DNA of 64,000 nt from Peribacillus sp. Bi96 (GCF_918698115.1 NZ_CAKKLV010000018.1:1-64000), one strand, 5' to 3'; positions 8,798 to 16,194 are shown, numbered from the stretch's first letter. Numbers and translations: made by a program. The notes: generated by a model from the letters alone, not told the origin.

Positions 8798-8986
8798 TTA
8801 TTTTTGATATTTTGTATTTTGCATTGCCCATAAAACCCACAAAACCATAATTAAATTAATAAAAAATAAATTCATTGTAATTCTTTCATGAAAAACAATT
8901 GAAATAACATCATTAACAATTAAACTAACTAAAGTTAATAAAACACCTATTAACAATGCATGAACAGATAGTTTTAATATCTTCAC
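8798..8986 (-). CDS. Small two-pass membrane protein
   Basis: 62 residues from GTG at 8986. Two hydrophobic helices (HALLIGVLLTLVSLIV and LFFINLIMVLWVLWAM) flank a short loop with HERITMN, and the end is basic (QNTKYQK). The ribosome site is weak. No family recognised. It lies between the IS remnant and a repeat copy, in an AT-rich stretch. Confidence 0.45.
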   Translation of the reverse strand: MKILKLSVHALLIGVLLTLVSLIVNDVISIVFHERITMNLFFINLIMVLWVLWAMQNTKYQK

Positions 8987-9059
8987 TTCTGAAAAGTTTG
9001 GTGAATTTAATATTTTATCTCACTCCTTAAACAGCATCGTAAGCATATATAATTACCAA

Positions 9060-9100
9060 TAGCACCGATCTTCAGCTAACGCACCCGTTAGTTCTTTAAG
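9060..9100. repeat. Dispersed repeat, right-half copy
   Basis: GATCTTCAGCTAACGCACCC and GTTAGTTC-TTTAAG match the right block of the complete copy at 10828-10914. No central hairpin is present. Confidence 0.6.
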
Positions 9101-9152
9101 ACTTATGCAGAGTTGACACAGACTGTCTGGGTTAAAAATTTGTCATAACTGC

Positions 9153-9338
9153 TTAATTAGCATCTTTTTTTTCATAAATAATCAATGCTACCCTGATAAT
9201 TAAAACTATGAAAAGGGCAATACCTATACTAATATCTAGTGTTCCTTCGTCTTCGGGTTTATTAAAGAATCCATTAACTGTAGTGAATGCTAGAAGAATT
9301 ATATAAATATATACTTCATTTTTTTGGAGAAATTTAAT
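9153..9338 (-). CDS. Possible small membrane protein, start unclear
   Basis: The frame ends at TAA 9153-9155 and encodes about 60 residues, including VYIYIILLAFTTVNGFF and SIGIALFIVLIIRVALIIY, two likely membrane helices, with a KKDAN tail. No ATG, GTG or TTG precedes the first helix. An ATT at 9336-9338 lies just after a G-rich AAAGGGGG, so either a rare start is used or the gene has lost its start. Unnamed family. Confidence 0.3.
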   Translation of the reverse strand: MKFLQKNEVYIYIILLAFTTVNGFFNKPEDEGTLDISIGIALFIVLIIRVALIIYEKKDAN

Positions 9339-9355
9339 TGGGACTACCCCCTTTA

Positions 9356-9425
9356 GTTCAATATGAAAGAGCTGCCTTAAAGACAGCTCTGATTTTCAGC
9401 TAACGCACCTGTTAGCTCAGTAAGG
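9356..9425. repeat. Dispersed stem-loop repeat, right part with hairpin
   Basis: It has the AGCTGCCTTAAAGACAGCT hairpin and then TTTTCAGCTAACGCACCTG TTAGCTCAGTAAGG. Only the first block of the family is reduced, to TTCAATATGAAA. It sits right after the stop of the neighbouring minus-strand gene and could terminate it. Confidence 0.65.
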
Positions 9426-9431
9426 AATGAT

Positions 9432-9782
9432 TCAATACTCAACTATATTTAGCCACAGACCACCAGGACCAATGGTTACGTGAGGGATTTTATTTGATTT
9501 AAATATGTTGTAAATATCAATGTTCTTCTTGTTTAATATATATAAATGTTGAGATACATCAGTATCTGAAAACACTAAAAAATCCATTGTTGTAGACCGT
9601 AAGTAAAATTCGTACATATATTGTTTTTTCCTATCCTTTACATACCCTAAAAACCCTATTGTTCTTACGGATATGTGTGTTAGAGGGAAAGGAAATTTAT
9701 TAATTATAATAAATTCATTTGAAAGTTCGTTAAAGAGTTCTTCTTCCCATTCAGGAATAATGGCATAGATATAACATTCCTG
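9432..9782 (-). CDS. Hypothetical protein without a normal start codon
   Basis: An open frame of 117 codons follows directly, in the same frame, the TAG stop of the gene at 9783-9989. It reads AIIPEWEEELFNELSNEF, then INKFPFPLTHISVRTIGFLG and, after the only ATG (9617), MYEFYLRSTTMDFLVFSD, ending GPGGLWLNIVEY. No ATG, GTG or TTG occurs before 9617, yet the upstream part looks like real protein. The options are a rare ATT start, read-through of the TAG, or a gene that lost its 5' end. No family recognised. Confidence 0.4.
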   Translation of the reverse strand, partial: QECYIYAIIPEWEEELFNELSNEFIIINKFPFPLTHISVRTIGFLGYVKDRKKQYMYEFYLRSTTMDFLVFSDTDVSQHLYILNKKNIDIYNIFKSNKIPHVTIGPGGLWLNIVEY

Positions 9783-9989
9783 CTACTTCACAACAAATGC
9801 AACAATCCCTATAATAATAAACAGAATTCCACCCAAAAATTGTCCTAATCCTGAAGCTTCTCCCATTAACAGTAAATTGAATATGTTTTTGTTTTTTCGA
9901 TTTTTTCCAAATAAGCCATCATCTGTTCTCATACGATAAATACCCCAAACTACTAAAACTAACCCAAAAATAAATGGTATAAAAAGCAT
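9783..9989 (-). CDS. Small membrane protein of the Xre-regulated operon
   Basis: 68 residues from ATG with a strong GGAGG site. The N-terminal helix is LFIPFIFGLVLVVWGIY, the middle is basic (RKNKN), and the C-terminal helix is FLGGILFIIIGIVAFVV. It starts 48 bases after the Xre gene, so the two are probably co-transcribed. I do not recognise the family. Confidence 0.5.
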   Translation of the reverse strand: MLFIPFIFGLVLVVWGIYRMRTDDGLFGKNRKNKNIFNLLLMGEASGLGQFLGGILFIIIGIVAFVVK

Positions 9990-10037
9990 TACAATTCCTC
10001 CGTTGTTTGGTTAATATGTGCATCTTTGTGAAATGTA

Positions 10038-10241
10038 TTATTTGTCATCCTCATCGAAAATAAAAGTTTCTTCGATTGGTAAATTAAAAACTGTAGCTAT
10101 TTTATACGCTAGTAGCACAGATGGATTATACTTTTGTTTTTCTAATGAGATGATCGTTCTAGAAGATACACTTACTTTATCAGCTAATTCTTGTTGCGTT
10201 ATTCCATATTCTATTCGCAATTCTTTTACTCTATTTTTCAT
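10038..10241 (-). CDS. Xre/Cro-type HTH regulator, 67 residues
   Basis: This is a minimal one-domain helix-turn-helix protein: KNRVKELRIEYGITQQELADKVSVSSRTIISLEKQKYNPS, then LLAYKIATVFNLPIEETFIF. It closely resembles the short YozG-type regulators of Bacillus that pair with a membrane protein gene. Its start lies 12 bases after the stop of the upstream membrane protein gene, so the two form an operon. It is the obvious candidate for binding the triple repeat upstream of that operon. Confidence 0.85.
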   Translation of the reverse strand: MKNRVKELRIEYGITQQELADKVSVSSRTIISLEKQKYNPSVLLAYKIATVFNLPIEETFIFDEDDK

Positions 10242-10253
10242 AAATCCTCCGAA

Positions 10254-10652
10254 TTAAAGGACAAGATTGTAATACTTTCTAGACCCAATTTCACTAATTA
10301 TTAAAGATACTAAGACAACAAATAATGCAGTATTTGTTGGAATTACCACAAAATTAGTTAAAAACATAAGAATTATAATTTCGCATATTAGAATATGCAA
10401 AGAAAAGTGAGCAACTTTTCCATCAATTAAAGCATCTCTTTCGTCATATTCCTTTGATAATTCCTTTTCTAGTGATTTATTCTTTCGGGATGTTATGTAA
10501 GAAATTGTTGAGTACAACAAAAGTATTCCACCTAGGAATACAACGATATATCCAAAATTAAATCCTACTGATGTATCGAGAATTATTTGAATGATTCCCA
10601 ATATAATTACCAAGGTTGAGACTAAAAAACGCTGTATGAATAGATTTTTCAA
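10254..10652 (-). CDS. Four-helix membrane protein paired with the Xre regulator
   Basis: 132 residues. Two N-terminal helices (FLVSTLVIILGIIQIIL and YIVVFLGGILLLYSTISY) are followed by a charged cytoplasmic segment with KEYDERDALIDGKVA, then two more helices. The DERD segment between two helix pairs is typical of the DUF2178-like proteins found next to small Xre genes in Firmicutes. It is the first gene of a unit that continues with the Xre regulator and probably two small proteins. Function unknown. Confidence 0.65.
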   Translation of the reverse strand: MKNLFIQRFLVSTLVIILGIIQIILDTSVGFNFGYIVVFLGGILLLYSTISYITSRKNKSLEKELSKEYDERDALIDGKVAHFSLHILICEIIILMFLTNFVVIPTNTALFVVLVSLIISEIGSRKYYNLVL

Positions 10653-10686
10653 ACGTACCTCTCCTAATCAACTTATTCTCTTGGAG

Positions 10687-10732
10687 TGAAGTTTACTTCA
10701 TGTGAAGTTTATTTCACGTGAAGTTAATTTCA
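10687..10732 (-). promoter_or_regulatory. Triple 16-bp operator of the Xre operon
   Basis: Three copies of the palindrome TGAA-N6-TTCA start at 10687, 10703 and 10719, exactly 16 bp apart. The third touches the -10 box and the others cover the start of transcription. This is the expected layout for cooperative self-repression by the small Xre protein. Confidence 0.75.
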
Positions 10733-10760
10733 TAATAACCTTTTATAAAACAAACGTCAA
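10732..10760 (-). promoter_or_regulatory. SigA-type promoter of the Xre operon
   Basis: On the minus strand TTGACG (10755-10760) and TATTAT (10732-10737) are separated by 17 bases, and the first gene begins 80 bases further on. Confidence 0.75.
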
Positions 10761-10827
10761 TCGGTAAAAAATAGTTCTCTAAGTAACGAAATTTTTCATC
10801 ATTTGAACAATTTTAGTTTTACTAGTG

Positions 10828-10914
10828 TTCAACTATCCTGCCCCGATAGTTGCATAAAGAACAAGCTGCCTTAAAGACAGCTCTGATCTTCAACTAACGA
10901 CCCGTTAGTTCTAT
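10828..10914. repeat. Dispersed stem-loop repeat, complete copy
   Basis: All blocks are present: TTCAACTATCCTGCCCCGAT then AGTTGCATAA, the hairpin AGCTGCCTTAAAGACAGCT, and CTTCAACTAACGACCCGTTA with GTTC. The outer blocks each contain CAACTA and TAGTTG halves, so the whole could fold as three adjacent hairpins. This is the best reference copy for the family in this window. Confidence 0.75.
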
Positions 10915-10991
10915 AAGAAAAGCGAACCTTCTTCAAGAATCACGCCCTTTAATGGAACAATGAAAATAGGAACCCAAATGTTAGCTTGTTT

Positions 10992-11015
10992 TTCTTGAAC
11001 TAACGCTCCCGTAGA
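10992..11015. repeat. Dispersed repeat fragment
   Basis: TTGAACTAACGCTCCCGTAG matches the right block (TTCAACTAACGCACCCGTTAG) with a few changes. Confidence 0.4.
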
Positions 11016-11116
11016 ATTCTCCACAAACCTTGCTGCTAATTTAAACCATTACATGAATGCTGTACTGTTAGTACGAATTTAAGCACGATTAAAAGTTCCC
11101 TTTATAAACTCTATAA

Positions 11117-11590
11117 TTACCAGACAGGTTTTAACCTCGATGATAGTTTATCTTCATTTTCTTCATAAACTAATTTTGTTAAATCTTCTTTGAGCATTTG
11201 CAGGCGTTCAGCACCTATGTTTTCAATCCAACGTTGCTCAATCTCAGTTAGTATCTTCTCTTTTGCTTTCACAACTAACCAACCTCGTTCGGTCAAAACA
11301 ATAATTTTCCCTCTCTTATCAGTGGGATGAGCTTTGCGCATTACATAGCCACTTTTCTCAAGATAATCCACCATTTTACTCACAGCTTGCTTTGTAATTC
11401 CTAAATATTCGGCTAGTTCTATACCTGTTGCTCCATTGGGAGTGATGCATTTAAACATAAAACCATGTGCAGGTCTAATATCTCCAAATCCCAATTCACT
11501 CAATCTGTCATGTAATTCATTAATTGATGTACTAAAGGATAATGATAAAAGCGATGTAAGATCCAATTCACTAAATACTTCATGATTCAT
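11117..11590 (-). CDS. MarR-family repressor
   Basis: 157 residues from ATG at 11590 behind AAGGAGG; the open frame continues nine codons upstream into the operator. It has a winged-helix core (GIELAEYLGITKQAVSKMVDYLEKSGYVMRK, then HPTDKRGKIIVLTERG) with flanking dimerisation helices. A single cysteine near residue 48 (MFKCITP) lies before the DNA-binding part and could be redox-active, but this is a guess. It is divergent from two DUF3238-like genes and an azoreductase, and two palindromes lie in the gap, so it most likely represses those genes. Confidence 0.85.
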   Translation of the reverse strand: MNHEVFSELDLTSLLSLSFSTSINELHDRLSELGFGDIRPAHGFMFKCITPNGATGIELAEYLGITKQAVSKMVDYLEKSGYVMRKAHPTDKRGKIIVLTERGWLVVKAKEKILTEIEQRWIENIGAERLQMLKEDLTKLVYEENEDKLSSRLKPVW

Positions 11591-11605
11591 ACATAAAACC
11601 TCCTT

Positions 11606-11634
11606 AAATAAAGTCAATTAGGTTGACTTTATTT
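11606..11634. promoter_or_regulatory. MarR operator 1, 12-bp inverted repeat
   Basis: AAATAAAGTCAA (11606-11617) is perfectly mirrored by TTGACTTTATTT (11623-11634) around a 5-base centre. On the plus strand TTGACT (11623-11628) also serves as a -35 box, 17 bases before TACTAT (11646-11651). A bound repressor would cover the -35 box. Confidence 0.75.
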
Positions 11635-11659
11635 GAAATCCATTGTACTATACGTAATG

Positions 11660-11678
11660 TAGTCAATCAAGTTGACTA
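11660..11678. promoter_or_regulatory. MarR operator 2
   Basis: TAGTCAA-N5-TTGACTA repeats the core of operator 1 (AGTCAA-N5-TTGACT) and lies just downstream of the predicted -10 box, where it would block the start of transcription. Confidence 0.7.
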
Positions 11679-11739
11679 TAATTCGATTATAAAAAATAGG
11701 ATTCACCGAAACAAAATTAATACATTATGGAGGGTTCTC

Positions 11740-12324
11740 ATGGCTAACATCTTTAAAATTAGAGGAAGTGTATTTGCACCGTATGCTTGGTTGGAACCTA
11801 TTAAAGATCCTGCAACAGAAAAGATATTCGAATACACTGGTGACGCACGTGAATTTACACCATATGCTGTAAACACTATGCGGTCAAGATTAGAGCAAGA
11901 AGTGATTATTGATTTTTATAAAAAAGAAATTTTTTCACATGCAAATGCTTGTATCGTAACTGTTAAAATTACAAATCCAGATGGTTCACTCGAGTATAAA
12001 AAGGGAAAAACAAGTACAGACAATATTGAATGCACTAATGTTGTGTGGGGCGATGACGAAGTTTCTTTTAAAATGAGTGCTAGTGCCAGCAATCCTTTAA
12101 ATGCAGCAGCACCCGCGGCTGATTATTTATTAACTATACATGTTAACAAGAGTGGTGTTGTACAAATTGAAGGTGCACATGATGGGTTCCCCTGCTATGA
12201 ATTTTATAAACAAACAGATTTTGGTCCATTTGAATTAATATATACACATGATTTCAGAAAAACTGGTGACACTCCGGCAGCGCTAGCTGGGGATATGGAA
12301 TACAGTTTTAAAACGACAATCTAG
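11740..12324 (+). CDS. DUF3238-like protein, first tandem copy
   Basis: 194 residues from the ATG behind GGAGGG; the frame upstream of it is not translated. No signal peptide or membrane helix. The sequence is beta-rich with invariant blocks shared with the next gene: GDAREFTPYAVNTMRSRLEQE, DFYKKEIFSHAN, KMSASASNPLNAAAP, HDGFPCYEFYKQ and THDFRKTGDTP. I take it for the DUF3238 family of Bacillus; no biochemical role is known to me. Control by the divergent MarR and linkage to an azoreductase suggest a role in quinone, azo or other electrophile stress. Confidence 0.7.
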   Translation: MANIFKIRGSVFAPYAWLEPIKDPATEKIFEYTGDAREFTPYAVNTMRSRLEQEVIIDFYKKEIFSHANACIVTVKITNPDGSLEYKKGKTSTDNIECTNVVWGDDEVSFKMSASASNPLNAAAPAADYLLTIHVNKSGVVQIEGAHDGFPCYEFYKQTDFGPFELIYTHDFRKTGDTPAALAGDMEYSFKTTI

Positions 12325-12469
12325 ATATAAATACCAAGTAGAAGTATACAAGCAGCAAATATTAAATGAAAAGCAATTGATCATACGAAAGAAATTGTGA
12401 TCTGTTTTGCTCAATGGGTCAATATTATTATTACCCAAAATAAAATTAAGAATTACAGAGGTGTGCCTC

Positions 12470-13054
12470 ATGACTAATATCGTTAAAGTTAGAGCAAGTG
12501 TATTTATCCCAATGTCTTGGACTGACCCTAAGAAAGATATTCAAACGGGAAACATAATCCAATTCGAAGGTGATGCACGTGATTTTACACCTTATGCGGT
12601 AAACGCTATGCGTTCTAGAGTGGAACAAGAAGTAGTTGTAGATTTTTACAAAAAAGAAATTTTCACATATGCGAATACGGGCATAACAACAGAAAGAATC
12701 ACAACTCCTGATGGTTCCGTTAATAAAAGAACAGGAAAAGCTAATACGGAAGGCATTTTGTGCACTGATGTTGTATGGGGGTCAGATGACGTCAAATTTC
12801 AAATGAGTGCAAGTGCTAGCAACCCATTAAATGTATATGCACCTCCGGTTGACTATCTATTAACTGTACATGTCAAAACAGATGGTATTGTCGATATTCA
12901 AGGTGAACATGATGGATTCCCTTGTTTTGAATTTTATAAGCAAGTAAATTTTGGTCCGTTTGAGCAACTTCATACTCATGACTTCAGAGAAACTGGTGAT
13001 ACACCTGAAGCTCTAGGCGGAGACATGGAGTATAGTTTTAAAAAGATATTGTAA
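12470..13054 (+). CDS. DUF3238-like protein, second tandem copy
   Basis: Also 194 residues, behind GAGGTG. It matches the upstream gene along its whole length (GDARDFTPYAVNAMRSRVEQE, DFYKKEIFTYAN, QMSASASNPLNVYAP, HDGFPCFEFYKQ, THDFRETGDTP), so the pair arose by tandem duplication and has since diverged mainly in residues 60-85. It is cytosolic by appearance. The gap to the first copy is about 145 bases with no terminator, so it probably shares the MarR-controlled transcript. Confidence 0.7.
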   Translation: MTNIVKVRASVFIPMSWTDPKKDIQTGNIIQFEGDARDFTPYAVNAMRSRVEQEVVVDFYKKEIFTYANTGITTERITTPDGSVNKRTGKANTEGILCTDVVWGSDDVKFQMSASASNPLNVYAPPVDYLLTVHVKTDGIVDIQGEHDGFPCFEFYKQVNFGPFEQLHTHDFRETGDTPEALGGDMEYSFKKIL

Positions 13055-13125
13055 AGACAATATGATTCCCTTTTTAGTGAATAAATATATAACAACATAA
13101 GAGTGAGCAATAGGAGGAAAAGCGA

Positions 13126-13752
13126 ATGACATCCATTTTATTTGTAAAAGCAAACAATCGCCCAGCAGATCAATCGGTTAGTGTAAAATTATATGAGGCT
13201 TATTTATCGAGTTACAAAGAATCACATCCAAATGATAAAGTAATAGAGCTTGATTTATACAAGGAAGAATTGCCATATGTAGGAGTAGATATGATTAATG
13301 GCACTTTTAAAACTAGTAGAGGGCTTGAGTTAACAGCAGAAGAAGCAAAAGCAGTAACTGTTGCTGATAAATATTTAGAACAATTCCTTGCAGCTGATAA
13401 AGTTGTGTTTGGTTTCCCATTATGGAACTTAACAATTCCGGCTATACTACACACATATATTGATTATTTAAACCGCGCGGGCAAAACATTTAAATATACG
13501 CCAGAAGGTCCAGTAGGTCTGATTGGAGATAAGAAAATTGCATTATTAAACGCAAGTGGCGGTGTATATTCTGAAGGACCAAAAGCTGAAGTAGAAATGG
13601 CTATTAAATATGTAGCAAGTATGATGAGCTTCTTCGGTGTAAAAAATATAGAGAAAGTAGTGATTGAAGGTCACAATCAATTCCCAGATAAAGCAGAAGA
13701 AATTATTGCTGCAGGGCTTGAAAAGGCTGTTAAAGTAGCAAGTACGTTCTAA
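13126..13752 (+). CDS. azoR: FMN-dependent NADH-azoreductase
   Basis: 208 residues, a flavodoxin-like quinone/azo reductase. Visible features are the FMN phosphate loop region KANNRPADQSVSVKLYEAYL, the core VVFGFPLWNLTIPAILHTYIDY with the flavin-contacting PLWN, and ASGGVYSEGP. It uses NADH to reduce azo compounds and quinones by two electrons, avoiding semiquinones. The ATG sits behind AGGAGG. It is the last gene before a strong terminator in a MarR-controlled unit, as with the quinone-responsive azoreductases of B. subtilis. Confidence 0.9.
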   Translation: MTSILFVKANNRPADQSVSVKLYEAYLSSYKESHPNDKVIELDLYKEELPYVGVDMINGTFKTSRGLELTAEEAKAVTVADKYLEQFLAADKVVFGFPLWNLTIPAILHTYIDYLNRAGKTFKYTPEGPVGLIGDKKIALLNASGGVYSEGPKAEVEMAIKYVASMMSFFGVKNIEKVVIEGHNQFPDKAEEIIAAGLEKAVKVASTF

Positions 13753-13780
13753 TTAATAAAACACTTGTCACTCAATATAG

Positions 13781-13818
13781 CAGTACCACCACTTTTATAG
13801 CGGTGGTACTGTTTTTTT
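13781..13818 (+). terminator. Strong terminator after azoR
   Basis: CAGTACCACC pairs fully with GGTGGTACTG and is followed by seven T residues. Confidence 0.9.
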
Positions 13819-14154
13819 ATTCTCTCATCTTGCTACTTTTGGGGAGTTAGAACCCAATTGATGTAATATTTCCATTTTAATCTTATAAAAAGATAGAAAG
13901 AAGAAATACATTACAATGGAACGTTGATAGACAAAATATATACACTTGATTTCCTTCTTCAACTATTCTGACAAAACCTTGATAATGCATAACCCTATAA
14001 AATAATTTATATAGAGATATTTTCGCAAAAATTTCATATATTCTCCCCTTGAAAATAAATCCAATTGATATCTAAAGTCTATCATAAGCCCAGTTAGCTA
14101 CCATTAAGACAGCTCCGATCTTAAACAATTTCTGGTTCATCGAGGTATGAATTA
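13819..14154. other. Intergenic region with a decayed repeat
   Basis: No gene seen. A degenerate copy of the dispersed repeat is recognisable at about 14089-14128 (AGTTAGCTACCATTAAGACAGC then TCCGATCTTAAAC), and an even weaker one near 13956-13998 (TTCAACTATTCTGAC, ATGCATAA). Confidence 0.45.
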
Positions 14155-14697
14155 CTATTTTCCCCATTCCTTAGCTAACATACCGTAAACAATGTGGTCA
14201 ACATAATGGTCATACAACCATTCTGCTTGTCTGATACACCCTTCATTAACAAAACCCAATCTTTCGGGAATTCCTCTACTTTTCTTATTCTCCACAGCCA
14301 CCCTAATTTCCACTTTATCTAGTTTCAATTCATTAAATGCATAATCAGTCAATGCCTTAGCTACTCTTGTCATAATTCCATTTCCTTGATAACCTTCTCC
14401 GAGCCAATAACCAATATATGCCGTTTTGTTTGACCAATTTATTTGGTTATAACCTGCTACACCAACAATAAGTCCGTTATACATAATAACTGTATTAACA
14501 CTCTTGTTTTCAGCAAGACCTTGTAAAGTCATATGAATGAACCCTTTTGTATCTTCAAGTTTTGTTGTACGATCCAGCCAAGGAAGCCATTCTCGTAGGT
14601 ATTCCCTGGATTGATTTGTTATTTCGAAAACTCTTTCTGTATCCTTTAATTCTATCAGTTTCAATGATAACTCCTCATCTATCTTATGTAAGAACAT
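14155..14697 (-). CDS. GNAT acetyltransferase, RimJ/RimL (YdaF) type
   Basis: 180 residues from the ATG six bases behind GGGGG; an ATG two codons earlier is too close to that site. Ribosomal-protein-type N-acetyltransferase: REYLREWLPWLDRT near residue 35, the acetyl-CoA loop YWLGEGYQGNGIMT, ALTDYAFNELKLDKVEIRVAVENKKS and a C-terminal HIVYGMLAKEW. It resembles B. subtilis YdaF. The usual IPERLGF replaces the common IAEKLGF. The substrate is unknown, probably a protein N-terminus or small amine. Confidence 0.85.
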   Translation of the reverse strand: MFLHKIDEELSLKLIELKDTERVFEITNQSREYLREWLPWLDRTTKLEDTKGFIHMTLQGLAENKSVNTVIMYNGLIVGVAGYNQINWSNKTAYIGYWLGEGYQGNGIMTRVAKALTDYAFNELKLDKVEIRVAVENKKSRGIPERLGFVNEGCIRQAEWLYDHYVDHIVYGMLAKEWGK

Positions 14698-14846
14698 ACT
14701 CATCCCCCTAGTTTTTCTATTGGTTTATTTTGTATATTAACATATATGATTAATAGATAAATGACTTGGAGTGAATCCGACCCTTTCGTTCATTAAAACC
14801 AAAATCAAGTAACGACTTTATAAATAAGCTCTTAAAGGACATGACA

Positions 14847-14886
14847 AAACCCCACCTGTTATCGTTAGCAACTGGTGGGGTTTCTA
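14847..14886 (-). terminator. Terminator, probably of the 46-residue gene
   Basis: CCCCACC (14850-14856) pairs with GGTGGGG (14874-14880). A-runs on the left give a T tract on the minus strand, and TTTCT follows on the plus strand. Confidence 0.6.
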
Positions 14887-14944
14887 TTTGGCTTCTACAT
14901 CTACATCAACCGGGAGGTCCATCTTGTTCAATCACGCCCTTTCA

Positions 14945-15085
14945 TTAAACAGCTAATTTACTGTATTGATCCAACTGATCTTTGGTTAAATTTTTAATGA
15001 AGTGGTCGAAGTTGATCGACTCCATTTCATATCTGTCACAAATCTTTAAATAACTTTCATAGGCTTTAACGTAAATGTTCATCAT
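14945..15085 (-). CDS. 46-residue hypothetical protein
   Basis: Starts ATGATG behind a strong AAGGAGG, with a good promoter upstream and a terminator downstream, so it is very likely a real gene although short. The protein is soluble and helical: VKAYESYLKICDRYEMES, then NFDHFIKNLTKDQLDQYSKL. Such proteins in Bacillus are often small regulators or spore-related factors, but I recognise no family. Confidence 0.65.
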   Translation of the reverse strand: MMNIYVKAYESYLKICDRYEMESINFDHFIKNLTKDQLDQYSKLAV

Positions 15086-15103
15086 CTTGACTCCTCCTTC
15101 TGT

Positions 15104-15160
15104 TATATAACAATAAATTTAACTTGTAAATAATATATAACAATGTTAATTTATTGTCAA
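15104..15160 (-). promoter_or_regulatory. Promoter with 11-bp direct repeats
   Basis: Minus strand TTGACA (15155-15160) and TATATT (15132-15137) are 17 bases apart. The 11-mer TATATAACAAT occurs at 15134-15144 over the -10 region and again at 15104-15114 in the leader, 30 bp apart on the same face of the helix. This suggests a bound regulator. Confidence 0.65.
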
Positions 15161-15327
15161 TATAGTTTTCTGAAAATTCTAATTAAACATCCTTTCCTTT
15201 AGTATTTCCCCCATTGTTCTTCTCTAACCGTCTCAGTAAAAAAAAACTGACATTGCTCTTTAATTGGATAGTTTGCCTTTATATGAGCTCTTTCAAGTAT
15301 ACCTATCCTATAAGTTCCTTAAGAATA

Positions 15328-15359
15328 TTGAAGCAGGGCACCTGTTAGCTGATTAAGGA
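15328..15359. repeat. Dispersed repeat, last recognisable fragment
   Basis: GGGCACCTGTTAGCTGATTAAGG corresponds to CGCACCTGTTAGCTCAGTAAGG in the copy at 9356. No further copy was noticed in the remaining 48 kb. Confidence 0.5.
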
Positions 15360-15416
15360 TTTTCCCAAACATAAAAAAAGCCAACAGCTAGCTATTTCTA
15401 CCTTTCGTTTCCGAAA

Positions 15417-15757
15417 CTAGCCAATTAAGTGTTTAACTATTATGTCTTGGGCAAATAAGGATAAAAACCATCCTCCCATTCCTAGGCCTAATGAAACAAA
15501 TAAGTGTATTGAATGCTGTAGTGCCATCCATATTATCACCAACATAAAACTGTTGCCGGTATACCCCATAACACACTTAAAGCAAATTCACTTAATGTTT
15601 CCATCTGTTCTCCTTGTATATATAGCCATAAAATACTTAGAACGCTAACGATAGGTAATGCAGCAATGATTCCGCCTTGATTAGGATATCTTCGTGAAAT
15701 TTCTGTAATAACCCCAATGATAATAGCTGATACGATGATTTTAACGATTGTAAACAT
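15417..15757 (-). pseudogene. DUF3147 membrane protein, frameshifted
   Basis: ATG at 15757 behind AAGGAGAG. The first 70 residues (FTIVKIIVSAIIIGVITEIS, QGGIIAALPIVSVLSILWLY) are followed by a premature stop at 15536. Shifting one base near 15545 restores MLVIIWMALQHSIHLFVSLG and LSLFAQDIIVKHLIG to TAG 15417, giving the normal four-helix DUF3147 protein of about 113 residues. One base is missing in the run TTTTA. It overlaps the end of the MarR reading frame by 17 bases. Confidence 0.8.
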
Positions 15758-16165
15758 CTTTTGCTCTCTCCTTCATTAATGTAAATGCTTCTAAGATGAG
15801 TGGCCTTTCCTCATGACTCATTTTTTCAAAGAGAAGCTGTTCAAGCTTTTCTTCATCGAGACTGGAATGACGGTGCAATACATCACCTCGCAAGTCAGTA
15901 AGCATTAGAATTACCTTACGCTCATCCTTAATGCTGCGGGTTTTACATACATACTTTTTCTCTAATAAGCGATTAATATGCTCTGATGCGGTGTTATGGG
16001 ACACATGAATGGCTTTAGCAATTTCCTTATCCCCACTTCATTTTCTTTTTGAATAACTTGCATGATCCTTATGCTTTGGTGAGTGATTTTTTCTTGATGG
16101 GTATAACGCAATTGATAGTAAATATCCGTCCATAGTTGATTTACCTGCACAATTTCTTTCAACAT
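15741..16165 (-). pseudogene. MarR-family regulator, frameshifted
   Basis: The N-terminal half (EIVQVNQLWTDIYYQLRYTH, SIRIMQVIQKENEVG) and the C-terminal half (SHNTASEHINRLLEKKYVCK, DERKVILMLTDLRG) lie in different frames. They join as VGDKEIAKAIHVSHNTA if one G is added to the four-base run at 16031-16034. The start is uncertain: ATG at 16165 has no ribosome site. The 3' end overlaps the DUF3147 gene, a known MarR-DUF3147 type pairing. Either a real inactivating deletion or a sequence error. Confidence 0.8.
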
Positions 16166-16194
16166 ATGAATAAAAAGCAATTTATTCAACAAAC

